Assembly (NCBI GenBank): GCA_050633645.1
Contig: JBOEGX010000001.1
Coordinates: 1-64,000, forward strand
Length of the DNA: 64,000 nucleotides
Direction: 5' to 3'
Source of the DNA: UBA1672 sp050633645
GTDB lineage: Bacteria; Pseudomonadota; Alphaproteobacteria; Micavibrionales; Micavibrionaceae
Shown: positions 25,315-33,724 of the stretch, in pieces
Layout of the letters: the number at the start of each line of letters is the position of its first letter
Position numbering within the stretch: the stretch's first letter is position 1
Notes under the pieces: model-generated
Told to the model about the DNA's origin: nothing
Databases searched by the model: none
What the model saw: only the letters and a program-made list of their open reading frames with translations
Position numbers and translations under genes: made by a program

Positions 25315-25788
25315 ATGAGTAAAGATTTAGGAAGTTTTTTAGGGCGCATTCAAGGCACGTCCTTAAGTCAATCTTTTGTGCGTGATTTTTCTCTTGAAGA
25401 TATCGCATTGTTTCAGAATAAATATAAAGGGCTGACCTCCGTTTTGAAGACATCTAATATAAGTGATGAAGCACGTGATTTGATGGATGATTTGGTGTGC
25501 TTGGACCCTAAGAATGAGATTATACTTACGATGTGTCTTGCCAAATATTCTTCGCCAAATGATCCTCTTAAAAAAATGGCGATAGAAAGATTGAAATTTT
25601 TTGTCGATAATTCAGAGAGTCAGTTGGATGTACCCGTTGATATTAGAAACCATTTAATTGACGGGATTATAGATTTTCTTCCTGTGTCTAACCCTGCGTA
25701 TAAGGAATTACACGCACATATTAGGGCATGGGATGTTGGGCAGTCGTCATGGAAGCATGCGCGAGAAGATGCAGGACATGATTTGTAG
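25315..25788 (+). CDS. hypothetical protein, 157 aa
   Basis: A soluble, mostly helical protein that I do not recognise, with no signal peptide or membrane segment. I chose ATG 25315 because GGGGTG lies upstream at a suitable distance; ATG 25291 would add eight residues but has no ribosome site. It is divergent from hisS and convergent with cobT, nine bases from the cobT stop. The name-giving feature is only a helix-rich pattern (RDLMDDLVCLDPKNEIILTM). Confidence 0.6.
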   Translation: MSKDLGSFLGRIQGTSLSQSFVRDFSLEDIALFQNKYKGLTSVLKTSNISDEARDLMDDLVCLDPKNEIILTMCLAKYSSPNDPLKKMAIERLKFFVDNSESQLDVPVDIRNHLIDGIIDFLPVSNPAYKELHAHIRAWDVGQSSWKHAREDAGHDL

Positions 25789-25797
25789 TGATGGGCT

Positions 25798-27654
25798 TTA
25801 CCTCTCTTCAAAAAGTTCCGAGAGTTGTTTTGTGAGAGCTTCGGCGAGTTCGTCTGCATCTGATATGGTGATTGCCTTTTCATAGTATCGGGTGACATCA
25901 TGACCGATGCCAATCGCGGTGAGCTCGGCATGTGTGCCTTTTTCGATCCATTTGATAACGCCGCGTAAGTCCATTTCCAAAATGTTGGATGGATTTACGG
26001 AGAGCGTGGAATCATCCACGGGGGCGCCGTCGGAAATAACGAGCAGGATTTTGCGCTCTTCTGGTCGTCGTGCGATGCGGTTATAGGCCCAAACCAATGC
26101 TTCGCCGTCGATATTTTCCTTTAAAATGCCTTCTTTGAGCATAAGCCCAATATTCTTACGGGCGCGGCGGATTGGGGCGGAGGCAGCCTTATATATTATG
26201 TGGCGTACGTCATTTAATCGCCCTGGTTTTTCGGGGCGGCCACTTTCGAGCCATAGTTCACGAGATTTTCCGCCCTTCCATGCGCGTGTGGTGAAGCCGA
26301 GGATTTCAGTTTTAATGCCGCACCGTTCCAATGTTTGCGCGATGATATCTGTGGTCATGGCGGCGATGGCGATGGGGCGGCCACGCATGGAACCTGAATT
26401 ATCGATGAGGATGGTGACAACTGTATCCTTGAACGGCATTTCCTTTTCTTGCTTGAAAGTCAGGGGAACAGTGGGATTTGCAATGACACGGGCGAGGCGT
26501 GCGGGGTCGAGGATGCCTTCTTCTAAATCGAATGACCAGCTGCGCCGTTGTTTTGCCATGAGCTTGCGTTGCAGGCGGTTGGCGAGCTTTGTAATGATGT
26601 TGTGATGATTGGCGAGTTGTTGATCGAGGAGGACGCGCAAGCGTTCTAGCTCTATTGGATCGGCGAGGTCTTCGGCGTTTATTTCCTCATCAAATTTGGT
26701 GGTATAGACGGAATATTGTCCATCTACATAATCGTTGTAATCAGATGGTCGCCCCGGTGGTGGTGGGCGTCCATCATTCATGACCATATCTTCGTCGCTT
26801 TGCAGGTCGTCGATGATCTCGTCCAAATCCATATTGAAATTTTCTTCGGTGTCGCTTTGGTTGTCATCCATTTCATTGCCACTGGATGATGGTTCGTTGT
26901 CGTTGTTGGCTTGGTCATCTTCACCTTCACCGTTTTGGTTTTCGGGGGCGCTGCCTTCTTCGTTCACGGCGTCTGGGGTTTCTTGGTTTGTGTGCCCTTC
27001 GGTATCGCCGTCTGGGTCTATTTCAAGATTAAGAGCGCGGAGCATGTTCCCCGATGCTTTGGCGAAGGCGTTTTGATCATGGAGGAGCTCTTTTAAAGTT
27101 TGGAAATTAATGTTTTGCAGGCGCTCTTTAATCCATGGTTGCCAGTGTTTCATGACTTTTAATGTTGTTTCTGGGGGCGTGATGCCTGTAATTTCGCTGC
27201 GTGCGATGATATGGAGCGCATCGGCGAGGGGGATGTCTTCACGCTTTTGAATGTCGTTATAGCCTCGGCGGATTGCTTTGGCTTCTAAAACGGCGTTGAG
27301 GTTTTTTCCGACACCGTCCATGGCAAGAATGCCAAGAGAATCACAGCGTGCCTGCTCAAGGGCATCTAATGCGGCTTGTGCTTGGGCGTTGCTTTGTCTG
27401 TTTTGATGGTGTTTTTCTGGGTTGTGATGCGCGATTTTAAGGGCGTATATATCGCCGCAGCCACGGATGAGGTTGCGTTTTTCTTCTGTCATACCGGCGG
27501 TTGGTGCAGGCAAGCGCGGGCGGTTTAGGTTTTTAATTTCGCCTGTTGGTGTTTCAAGGTCAGAATAGGTGACCTCAAGGTCATTTTTGCGCGACATCGC
27601 CCGCATGGTGGCGGTTGTGTTGTGTTGAAAGTTATCCGTGGCTTCTTTTTTCAT
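25798..27654 (-). CDS. cobT: cobaltochelatase subunit CobT
   Basis: CobT is a von Willebrand-type partner of the AAA protein CobS in the aerobic cobaltochelatase that inserts cobalt for vitamin B12 synthesis. The 618-residue protein has an N-terminal helical domain, a highly acidic and Asn-rich linker (about 225-300) and a C-terminal vWA domain with the metal site DNSGSMRG and ISDGAPVDD. Length matches alphaproteobacterial CobT. It is separated from cobS by a membrane-protein gene. CobN is not seen in the window, and CobS/CobT pairs can have other uses. Confidence 0.93.
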   Translation of the reverse strand: MKKEATDNFQHNTTATMRAMSRKNDLEVTYSDLETPTGEIKNLNRPRLPAPTAGMTEEKRNLIRGCGDIYALKIAHHNPEKHHQNRQSNAQAQAALDALEQARCDSLGILAMDGVGKNLNAVLEAKAIRRGYNDIQKREDIPLADALHIIARSEITGITPPETTLKVMKHWQPWIKERLQNINFQTLKELLHDQNAFAKASGNMLRALNLEIDPDGDTEGHTNQETPDAVNEEGSAPENQNGEGEDDQANNDNEPSSSGNEMDDNQSDTEENFNMDLDEIIDDLQSDEDMVMNDGRPPPPGRPSDYNDYVDGQYSVYTTKFDEEINAEDLADPIELERLRVLLDQQLANHHNIITKLANRLQRKLMAKQRRSWSFDLEEGILDPARLARVIANPTVPLTFKQEKEMPFKDTVVTILIDNSGSMRGRPIAIAAMTTDIIAQTLERCGIKTEILGFTTRAWKGGKSRELWLESGRPEKPGRLNDVRHIIYKAASAPIRRARKNIGLMLKEGILKENIDGEALVWAYNRIARRPEERKILLVISDGAPVDDSTLSVNPSNILEMDLRGVIKWIEKGTHAELTAIGIGHDVTRYYEKAITISDADELAEALTKQLSELFEER

Positions 27655-27663
27655 AGGGACAGG

Positions 27664-29178
27664 CTACTCTCTAAGCGTGTGAATTTCGAGGGATAGTTTA
27701 TTGTCTTTGTTTTTATGTGCTCTGGTGCATTTATCAATATTATTGATTTTTACTGTTTCTTTGTATTTATAATGCGCCAGGCTTTCTTGAATTCTTGGGT
27801 GGTTTTTATAAATTACCTTTAATGGGCTTTGCCCCTTTTCATTAAGCATAAATGCTATCATTTTTGGTTGATGGCGTTCAAAATCTTCTGCGATGTAGTT
27901 TCCGAATGTTTCAAGGGTCTCAATTTTATCGTTTTCTTCCAATAGGAGTGCGCTTTCCAAGAACCACATGGATGGAAAACGGCTTGCTATTTTATTATTT
28001 ATATATTGTGACGATATGAAGCTTGCACATGATGTTGTGTCTTCGATGAAAAATGGTTTGTCGTTTGTGTGGGTTTTGATTGTTTTGGCTAGCTGAGAAT
28101 TTTCGAATTGTGTGTGCGTTATGAGGCGGTTTGTTGCCCCGAAAGATACCCATATATACAAGTATAGGGTTGCGGATATAATAACTGGGATTAGAATTAT
28201 GTTCTTCTTTATATAGGGGATTAAGTATAGTCCTATTCCCATTATGAAGAGCGATATTGTGGGCAGGAGGTGGAGGCTAAACCCTTTGTTTTGTATGCCG
28301 AATGGTATGACAGATAGGATTGCTGCGATTGCAATAAATACACCCAAATCCTTTTCTTTTTTATTTCTGTCTTGCAGCCATATCATGCCGAGGAAGGCCG
28401 TGGATGTGAAGATAAATATAAAGGTTTTGAATATGGGTGATAACTCATCACTTGCTGGGGCAAGGGTATATAATTTTATACTCATTGGTAGGACTTCATG
28501 CAGAAATTCCGGCATAAGAATTAGTGTATATGCGATATATGATGCTGTACCGATGCATAGAACGATGAGATCAATGTTGCGCATAATGTTTAGGCGTTTT
28601 TGTGTTATTGCGCGGTGCAGGATGATTGCCACGGGGATTATGCCGTAATGGGGTTTAATCAAGATGAACGGCACAAAAATGAGTAATATTAAAAATGTGT
28701 AAGCTAGCGGCGGTTGGTTTTTCTGTGTGATTGAATTTTGAATGAAAATAAATGGGATAAGCCCAATGGCGATAAGGTGGTCTTTTTGCCCAAACTCTGC
28801 CATATGGGTGATTGTTGTTGCGATCGCAAACGATGTAAAAATAATGAACTTTGTGTTTTGCGGCAGGTCTGTTCTATATCGTAATATTATTGCCATGCAT
28901 ATTGATGCCATAACAATTACAGCCGTCGTGTAAAACGTGATGAGCATGTAGGTTGGTGTTATTGATAGGTGATTGAGTAGGGTGGCTGGGGTGAATATCA
29001 AAAAACTCATTGGGGGGTTGTTGTCGTAGAAATACCCCGTCATGCTGTGTCCGTTTAGGAGGTGTTCTGCGCCGAATAATAAAAATGAAGCATCCCCTGG
29101 AGGGTGGATGTTTAATTGCAGGATGAGCCACGGCAACAGGCAGAGTGCAAATATTATGTATTGTGCAGCGCGTTGCAT
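27664..29178 (-). CDS. GT-C-like polytopic membrane protein, paralogue C
   Basis: A 504-residue membrane protein of the same family as those at 17282-18904 and 19308-20960. Shared marks are LLFGAEHLLNG, FYDNNPPMSFLIF, GQKDHLI, LIKPHYGIIP, IQNKGFSLH, IASRFPSMWF and IAEDFERHQPKM. I chose ATG 29178, five bases after the cobS stop; a longer start at 29232 would overlap cobS by 50 bases and add a Cys-containing leader without membrane features. It ends nine bases before cobT, so it is transcribed inside the cobS-cobT block. A glycan role is inferred from the paralogues. Confidence 0.75.
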   Translation of the reverse strand: MQRAAQYIIFALCLLPWLILQLNIHPPGDASFLLFGAEHLLNGHSMTGYFYDNNPPMSFLIFTPATLLNHLSITPTYMLITFYTTAVIVMASICMAIILRYRTDLPQNTKFIIFTSFAIATTITHMAEFGQKDHLIAIGLIPFIFIQNSITQKNQPPLAYTFLILLIFVPFILIKPHYGIIPVAIILHRAITQKRLNIMRNIDLIVLCIGTASYIAYTLILMPEFLHEVLPMSIKLYTLAPASDELSPIFKTFIFIFTSTAFLGMIWLQDRNKKEKDLGVFIAIAAILSVIPFGIQNKGFSLHLLPTISLFIMGIGLYLIPYIKKNIILIPVIISATLYLYIWVSFGATNRLITHTQFENSQLAKTIKTHTNDKPFFIEDTTSCASFISSQYINNKIASRFPSMWFLESALLLEENDKIETLETFGNYIAEDFERHQPKMIAFMLNEKGQSPLKVIYKNHPRIQESLAHYKYKETVKINNIDKCTRAHKNKDNKLSLEIHTLRE

Positions 29179-29182
29179 GTCT

Positions 29183-30244
29183 TTACGGCACGATAATATT
29201 TTTGAGAGCGCTTTCGGGCAGCTCAATGCCAAAGCAGCGTTGGTAGTACTCGGCGATGATTGGGCGTTCTGCTTCGTCGCATTTGTTTAGGAAAGATAGC
29301 TTAAACGCCATTTCACGATCATTGAAAATCAACATATTTTCTGCCCATGCAATTACTGTACGTGGGGACATTAATGTTGAAAGGTCACCGTTGACGAACC
29401 CCTCGCGGGTCAGGTCTGCGAGAGTTACCATTTTAGAGATATTATCTTTGCCCTCGGTGTTATCGAGGTCTGGTAGTTTTGCGAGGACGATGCCCGCCTC
29501 TGTATCGTGTGGAAGATAGTTAAGTGTTGTAACAACGTTCCACCTGTCCATCTGCCCTTGGTTAATTTGTTGTGTTCCATGGTATAGCCCCGTAGTGTCG
29601 CCAAGGCCGATCGTGTTGCTGGTTGCGAATAGGCGGAAGGCGGGGTGGGGACGGATAACCATGTTTTGATCAAGAAGGGTAAGTTTACCCTCGGCCTCTA
29701 GAACACGTTGAATAACGAACATCACATCGGGGCGACCGGCATCATATTCATCGAAAACAAGGGCAACGGGATTTTGTAATGCCCAAGGAAGAAGCCCCTC
29801 TTTCCATTTTGTTATTTGCTTTCCTTCCTGCAAGGTTATTGAATCTTTTCCGATAAGGTCAACGCGGCTGACGTGTGAGTCTAGGTTTATACGTACACAA
29901 GGCCAGTTGATACGCGCAGCGACTTGTTCGATATGGGTTGATTTACCCGTTCCGTGATAGCCTTGTATCATGACGCGGCGGTTAAAGATAAACCCTGCGA
30001 GAATGGCCAATGTTGTGTCGTGGTCGAATTTATACGTTGGGTCAATATCGGGAACATTTGCATTGTCCTCGCTATAGCCGGGGACTTCCCAGTCTATGTC
30101 AATGCCGAATGTATCACGTACATTATATTTTGTGTCAGGAATTGATGTGTATTTCCCTTCTTTGGCTTTGATTTGCGTGATGCTGAACGACATTCCGCGT
30201 TCGGATTCTTTGTCTTTGTCGAAATTATCCGTCATATTTTGCAT
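29183..30244 (-). CDS. cobS: cobaltochelatase AAA subunit CobS
   Basis: CobS is the MoxR-like ATPase of the cobaltochelatase. The 353-residue protein has an N-terminal segment with TFGIDIDWEVPGYSEDN, Walker A GYHGTGKSTHIE, Walker B VALVFDEYDAG, sensor 1 RLFATSNT and an arginine-rich C-terminal lid (STLMSPRTVIAWAEN). Length is typical. GGGTA lies upstream of the ATG. It starts 23 bases after the DnaJ-like gene, the usual alphaproteobacterial neighbour. Confidence 0.94.
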   Translation of the reverse strand: MQNMTDNFDKDKESERGMSFSITQIKAKEGKYTSIPDTKYNVRDTFGIDIDWEVPGYSEDNANVPDIDPTYKFDHDTTLAILAGFIFNRRVMIQGYHGTGKSTHIEQVAARINWPCVRINLDSHVSRVDLIGKDSITLQEGKQITKWKEGLLPWALQNPVALVFDEYDAGRPDVMFVIQRVLEAEGKLTLLDQNMVIRPHPAFRLFATSNTIGLGDTTGLYHGTQQINQGQMDRWNVVTTLNYLPHDTEAGIVLAKLPDLDNTEGKDNISKMVTLADLTREGFVNGDLSTLMSPRTVIAWAENMLIFNDREMAFKLSFLNKCDEAERPIIAEYYQRCFGIELPESALKNIIVP

Positions 30245-30267
30245 GTTGTACCCAATTTTGAATTTGT

Positions 30268-30870
30268 TTAACGATTTGGCAGGTTTTCGAATTCCTGAAA
30301 TGCCAACTTTAATACTGTATAAGCCATATTGATCTGTTTGAGAAGCTCTTCTGCTTTTGGATTATCTCTATTGAGGTCGGGGTGGTGTTTTTTTGCCAAA
30401 GCTTTGTAGCGTGTTTTAATTTCATCAAGAGTTACGGGGGGGGCTAGCCCCATAATTGCCATAGCTTCGTGTTCGGGGGATGAGGTGTCTATTGTACGTT
30501 TATTTGATGATGCGTTTTCTTTGTGGGAGGTACTGTTTTCACTATAAAAATATTGTTCTTTTGCTGCGCGGTGAAGAGCCTCTTCGGCTTCTGAATCTGC
30601 GAAATTCCATGTTGGGCGGTCACCATACATGCTTTTATATACGTGGTCTTGTACCTCGTGATCGGACATGCCAGAGAAAAAGTCCCACGCCTTATTATAT
30701 TCACAGACGTGTTCAAAACAAAAGTTATAATGATCGTCTAACCCCCGATGCTTTGGGGCTTTGTAATCAGCGTTTTCGGGGCATCCCGGCATTTCGCAGG
30801 ACGTTGTTTTTATCTTTGGGTTTATGTCCTCAAATTCCGGAGATTTTGGTTTTAATTTAATTCTTGGCAT
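30268..30870 (-). CDS. DnaJ-domain protein with N-terminal cysteine pairs
   Basis: A 200-residue J-domain protein of the kind found beside cobS and bolA in Alphaproteobacteria. The J domain is C-terminal (about 138-195) with the Hsp70-stimulating HPD in AKKHHPDLNRD. The N-terminal part has Cys25 and Cys30 (CEMPGC) and Cys51 and Cys56 (CFEHVC), a spacing that could bind zinc. No G/F or classical zinc-finger region of true DnaJ is present. It is divergent from bolA across 61 bases and leads the cobS-cobT block. Confidence 0.9.
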   Translation of the reverse strand: MPRIKLKPKSPEFEDINPKIKTTSCEMPGCPENADYKAPKHRGLDDHYNFCFEHVCEYNKAWDFFSGMSDHEVQDHVYKSMYGDRPTWNFADSEAEEALHRAAKEQYFYSENSTSHKENASSNKRTIDTSSPEHEAMAIMGLAPPVTLDEIKTRYKALAKKHHPDLNRDNPKAEELLKQINMAYTVLKLAFQEFENLPNR

Positions 30871-30931
30871 CGTAGCATTATACTCAATTTAGGGCTGGTG
30901 TTCAAAATTTTATAGTGAGTGAGGATGTTAA

Positions 30932-31198
30932 ATGTTTTCAATGCAAGAGAGAATAGAAAAAAAATTAAATGATGCTTTTTCACCATCTTATCTTAAGGTT
31001 GAAAACCAAAGTTATCTTCACAAGGGGCATATGGGGGATGATGGGACAGGAGAAAGTCATTTTTCATTGGAAATTAGTGCTGATTTGTTTGATGGTTTGG
31101 GTCGAGTAGAGTGTCAAAGGGCAATATACCAAGCGCTGGGGGATGAAATGAATATCATTCATGCGCTATCTATTTGCGTGTGCAGTAAAAATAAATAA
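30932..31198 (+). CDS. bolA: BolA-family protein
   Basis: BolA proteins partner monothiol glutaredoxins in iron sensing and Fe-S traffic. The 88-residue protein has the family core: N-terminal QERIEKKLNDAFSPSYLKVE, the HxGH-like stretch (KGHMGDDGTGESHFSLEISA), FDGLGRVECQRAIYQALGD and a C-terminal IHALSICV. The invariant histidine lies in IHALS. It is divergent from the DnaJ-cobS operon as in many Alphaproteobacteria. Confidence 0.9.
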   Translation: MFSMQERIEKKLNDAFSPSYLKVENQSYLHKGHMGDDGTGESHFSLEISADLFDGLGRVECQRAIYQALGDEMNIIHALSICVCSKNK

Positions 31199-31273
31199 AC
31201 CTTATAATTGCATTATTTTTTTATTTGCTATAGCATGCATTCAGATCATAATTTTACCTTTGTGTGGGGGAAA

Positions 31274-31690
31274 ATGAAGAACAGTGTACAAATGGCCGAA
31301 AGGGCTGATCCTTGTGTTGGTCAAAGCAGTTTGATCAGCAAAAACGTAACTATATTTGATAGGCGTACGTCAATTCGCCTTGAGCCAGAAATGTGGGGGG
31401 CATTAAATGATATTGCTTCTCGTGAGAAGTGTAGTGTCCATGATGTGTGCACACTTGTGTATGCTCGAAAAAAACCAGAAACGTCTTTAACCGCAGCTAT
31501 TCGTGTTTTTCTTATGCTTTATTATCGGGCGGCTTCTACGGAGCATGGGCATGTAAAAGCAGGACATGGTGATTTTAATGAGATGAAGAAACGTGCACGT
31601 GTTTCCGAAGATTTTGATACATTTTTTAAGAAAAAATCTAGAAGAGTCTTGCCACGTACGCTTAATGATAATGATGGTGTTGTTTCTTGA
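31274..31690 (+). CDS. ribbon-helix-helix domain protein (RHH_4 family)
   Basis: A 138-residue protein with a PF13467-type ribbon-helix-helix domain in its middle: RTSIRLEPEMWGALNDIASR, then CSVHDVCTLVY, SLTAAIRVFLMLYYRAA. The family is a small, mainly alphaproteobacterial predicted DNA-binding group. I chose ATG 31274, preceded by a GGGGG stretch; a longer frame from 31208 adds 22 hydrophobic residues unlike the family. The 3' end carries a basic tail (KKKSRRVLPR). It converges on accA with four bases between. Confidence 0.8.
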   Translation: MKNSVQMAERADPCVGQSSLISKNVTIFDRRTSIRLEPEMWGALNDIASREKCSVHDVCTLVYARKKPETSLTAAIRVFLMLYYRAASTEHGHVKAGHGDFNEMKKRARVSEDFDTFFKKKSRRVLPRTLNDNDGVVS

Positions 31691-31694
31691 GTTT

Positions 31695-32642
31695 TTAGAA
31701 ATCACGACCCATCTGAAGAAATTTCTCGCGACGTTTTTTTATGATTGTCTCTGTGTTCCAAGGGGTTAGTTCCTTTAGGCCTGTTTCAATTTGTTTTGAT
31801 ACAGCCGCTATGGTTTCTTCTTTTTTACGATGCGCGCCGCCGATAGGTTCTTCTATAATTCCGTCTATTAGCTTTAATTCATAAAGGTCTTGTGCTGTTA
31901 ATTTTAAGGCTGTTGCTGCTTCTTTTGTGTGTTCGCCGCTGCGCCATAGAATTGATGCACAACCTTCGGGTGATATTACGGAGTATATAGAGTGTTCCAA
32001 CATGTAGATTTTATCTGTGACGGCTATGGCTACGGCTCCGCCTGATCCGCCTTCGCCTATAACGACGGATACTATTGGAACATCTGTGCGTAGGCATGTT
32101 TCTATTGATTTTGCGATGGCTTCAGATTGGCCGCGTTCTTCTGCGCCTTTGCCAGGATATGCACCAGCGGTGTCAATTAACGTTATGACTGGGAGCTGGA
32201 ACTGGCTTGCCATTTTCATGAGGCGTTGCGCCTTGCGGTAGCCTTCGGGGCGCGTCATACCAAAATTTCTTTTGACGCGGCTTTGTGTGTCGTGGCCTTT
32301 TTCTTGGCCTAGAATTACGCATGGACGTCCATTAAAACGTCCTAGACCACCGATGAGGGCGTGATCTTCTGCAAAATTGCGGTCGCCTGCGAGCGGTGAA
32401 AAATCAGTGATCATGCTTTTAAGATAATCCACCATATGTGGGCGGTTTGGGTGGCGGGCAACTTGCACTTTTTGGGCTGGATTTAGTTTTCCATAGGTTT
32501 GAATTAGGAGTTTCTCGGCTTTGGATTGCATGCGGGCAACTTCTTCGGCGATATTTATTCCATCGTCGCTGTCTACATTGCGAAGTTCTGCAATTTTGCT
32601 TTCAAGCTCTAGGATAGGTTTTTCAAAGTCTAGCTGGCTCAT
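31695..32642 (-). CDS. accA: acetyl-CoA carboxylase carboxyltransferase subunit alpha
   Basis: AccA transfers the carboxyl group from biotin to acetyl-CoA in the first step of fatty acid synthesis. The 315-residue protein has the N-terminal FEKPILELESKIAELR, RPHMVDYL, the acyl-CoA carboxylase core with LIDTAGAYPGKGAEERGQSE and the oxyanion-type GEGGSGGAVAI, and SPEGCASILWRS. Length is standard. It follows xerD after a terminator hairpin, the usual gene order in this class. Confidence 0.97.
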   Translation of the reverse strand: MSQLDFEKPILELESKIAELRNVDSDDGINIAEEVARMQSKAEKLLIQTYGKLNPAQKVQVARHPNRPHMVDYLKSMITDFSPLAGDRNFAEDHALIGGLGRFNGRPCVILGQEKGHDTQSRVKRNFGMTRPEGYRKAQRLMKMASQFQLPVITLIDTAGAYPGKGAEERGQSEAIAKSIETCLRTDVPIVSVVIGEGGSGGAVAIAVTDKIYMLEHSIYSVISPEGCASILWRSGEHTKEAATALKLTAQDLYELKLIDGIIEEPIGGAHRKKEETIAAVSKQIETGLKELTPWNTETIIKKRREKFLQMGRDF

Positions 32643-32665
32643 ACGTCAACATGCCTTTCAATATA

Positions 32666-32698
32666 AAAGTGCAGCACTATAAAAAACCGCTGCACTTT
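32666..32698 (-). terminator. Rho-independent terminator of xerD
   Basis: AAAGTGCAGC (32666-32675) pairs exactly with GCTGCACTTT (32689-32698) around a 13-base loop. On the minus strand it is 13 bases after the xerD stop and is followed by a T-rich TATATTG. Confidence 0.7.
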
Positions 32699-32710
32699 AT
32701 AGTTTGGTTG

Positions 32711-33703
32711 CTATTTGTTTTTGTCAGTACCTGTTTTGGCAAGAGGGTGTTTTTCCTCAACAGTTTTTTGCATCGATTCGCCTAAGATATGGGTATAGAT
32801 TTGCGTTGTTGCAATATCTGCGTGCCCGAGCATTTTCTGAACTGAGCGTAAGTCTGCGCCATTGCTTAGAAGATGTGTAGCGAATGCGTGACGAAGAACA
32901 TGTGGGCTAACGCGGCCTTCTTCAATTTCCGCATCTTTTGCCAAATCTTTTAAAAGCTGTGCAAAGCGTTGGCGTGTTAGGTGACCACTTCCAGATGTTT
33001 TTGAAGGAAAGAGCCATTTGTTTTTCTCTGACTTGTCTTCCGTATGTTTGCTGCGCGCATCAAGATATGTTTGTAGTGATTTTTGTGCAGGGTCAGAAAG
33101 TGGAACCATGCGCTCACGTCCTGCTTTACCTGCAACAATAAGGAATTCTTTGTTTTCTCCGATTGCAGACATAGGAAGACCAACGAGTTCTGATACGCGT
33201 AAACCTGTGGCATAAATCATTTCAAGCAGGCAAACGAGACGTTTTCCCTCTGCTGTTTCTTTTTTACCAGCGGTGTCGATAAGGCGTGTTACCTCGTCTT
33301 CGCTTAATGTTTTAGGAAGGGTTTTTCCTTGTTTCGGGCTTTCGATTGTTGATGTTGGTTCATCTTCACGAACACCTTCGGATACAAGGAAACGGTAGAA
33401 TTGGCGTAATGCAGAAAGTCGGCGTGCAATGGTGCGTACCGCGATTTTGCTGCTATTTGTGCCTTTTGTATTCGCTTTTTCGCTCAAATCTTTCAAATAA
33501 GCTTTAATTTGATCTGTCGTTGCGACATCAACATCTGCATTTTTTTCATTGCGTAAATATTGTGTTACATCCGCAAGGTCGCGCCAATATGCTTGGCGTG
33601 TATTGAGGGCTGCACCGCGCTCTGTGGTCAGCATGTCGAGGAAAGAATCAACAAGTGGGTTGAGTTCTGGTTTTGGCATTGCTGGGCGTCCTGGTCTAGC
33701 CAT
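32711..33703 (-). CDS. xerD: tyrosine recombinase XerD
   Basis: XerD, with XerC, resolves chromosome dimers at dif during division. The 330-residue protein has the N-terminal core-binding domain (LVDSFLDMLTTERGAALNTR) and a complete catalytic set: Arg in TGLRVSELVGLP, Lys in AGKAGRERMVPL, His-x-x-Arg in HVLRHAFATHLL, His in LGHADI and Tyr in TTQIYTHI. The start has AAGGAG eight bases upstream. Its conserved place between aroK and accA favours a housekeeping Xer enzyme over a mobile integrase. No att site or element genes are near. Confidence 0.93.
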   Translation of the reverse strand: MARPGRPAMPKPELNPLVDSFLDMLTTERGAALNTRQAYWRDLADVTQYLRNEKNADVDVATTDQIKAYLKDLSEKANTKGTNSSKIAVRTIARRLSALRQFYRFLVSEGVREDEPTSTIESPKQGKTLPKTLSEDEVTRLIDTAGKKETAEGKRLVCLLEMIYATGLRVSELVGLPMSAIGENKEFLIVAGKAGRERMVPLSDPAQKSLQTYLDARSKHTEDKSEKNKWLFPSKTSGSGHLTRQRFAQLLKDLAKDAEIEEGRVSPHVLRHAFATHLLSNGADLRSVQKMLGHADIATTQIYTHILGESMQKTVEEKHPLAKTGTDKNK

Positions 33704-33724
33704 GAGGCGTTCTCCTTACAAATG

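Noticed and set aside
26126..26605. Open frame antisense to cobT.
   Set aside because: It mirrors the conserved vWA coding sequence and has no ribosome site; an effect of cobT codon use.
32711..33703. Tyrosine recombinase as an integrase of a mobile element.
   Set aside because: Its length, full Xer motifs and conserved location beside accA and aroK fit housekeeping XerD; no att repeats or cargo genes are near.
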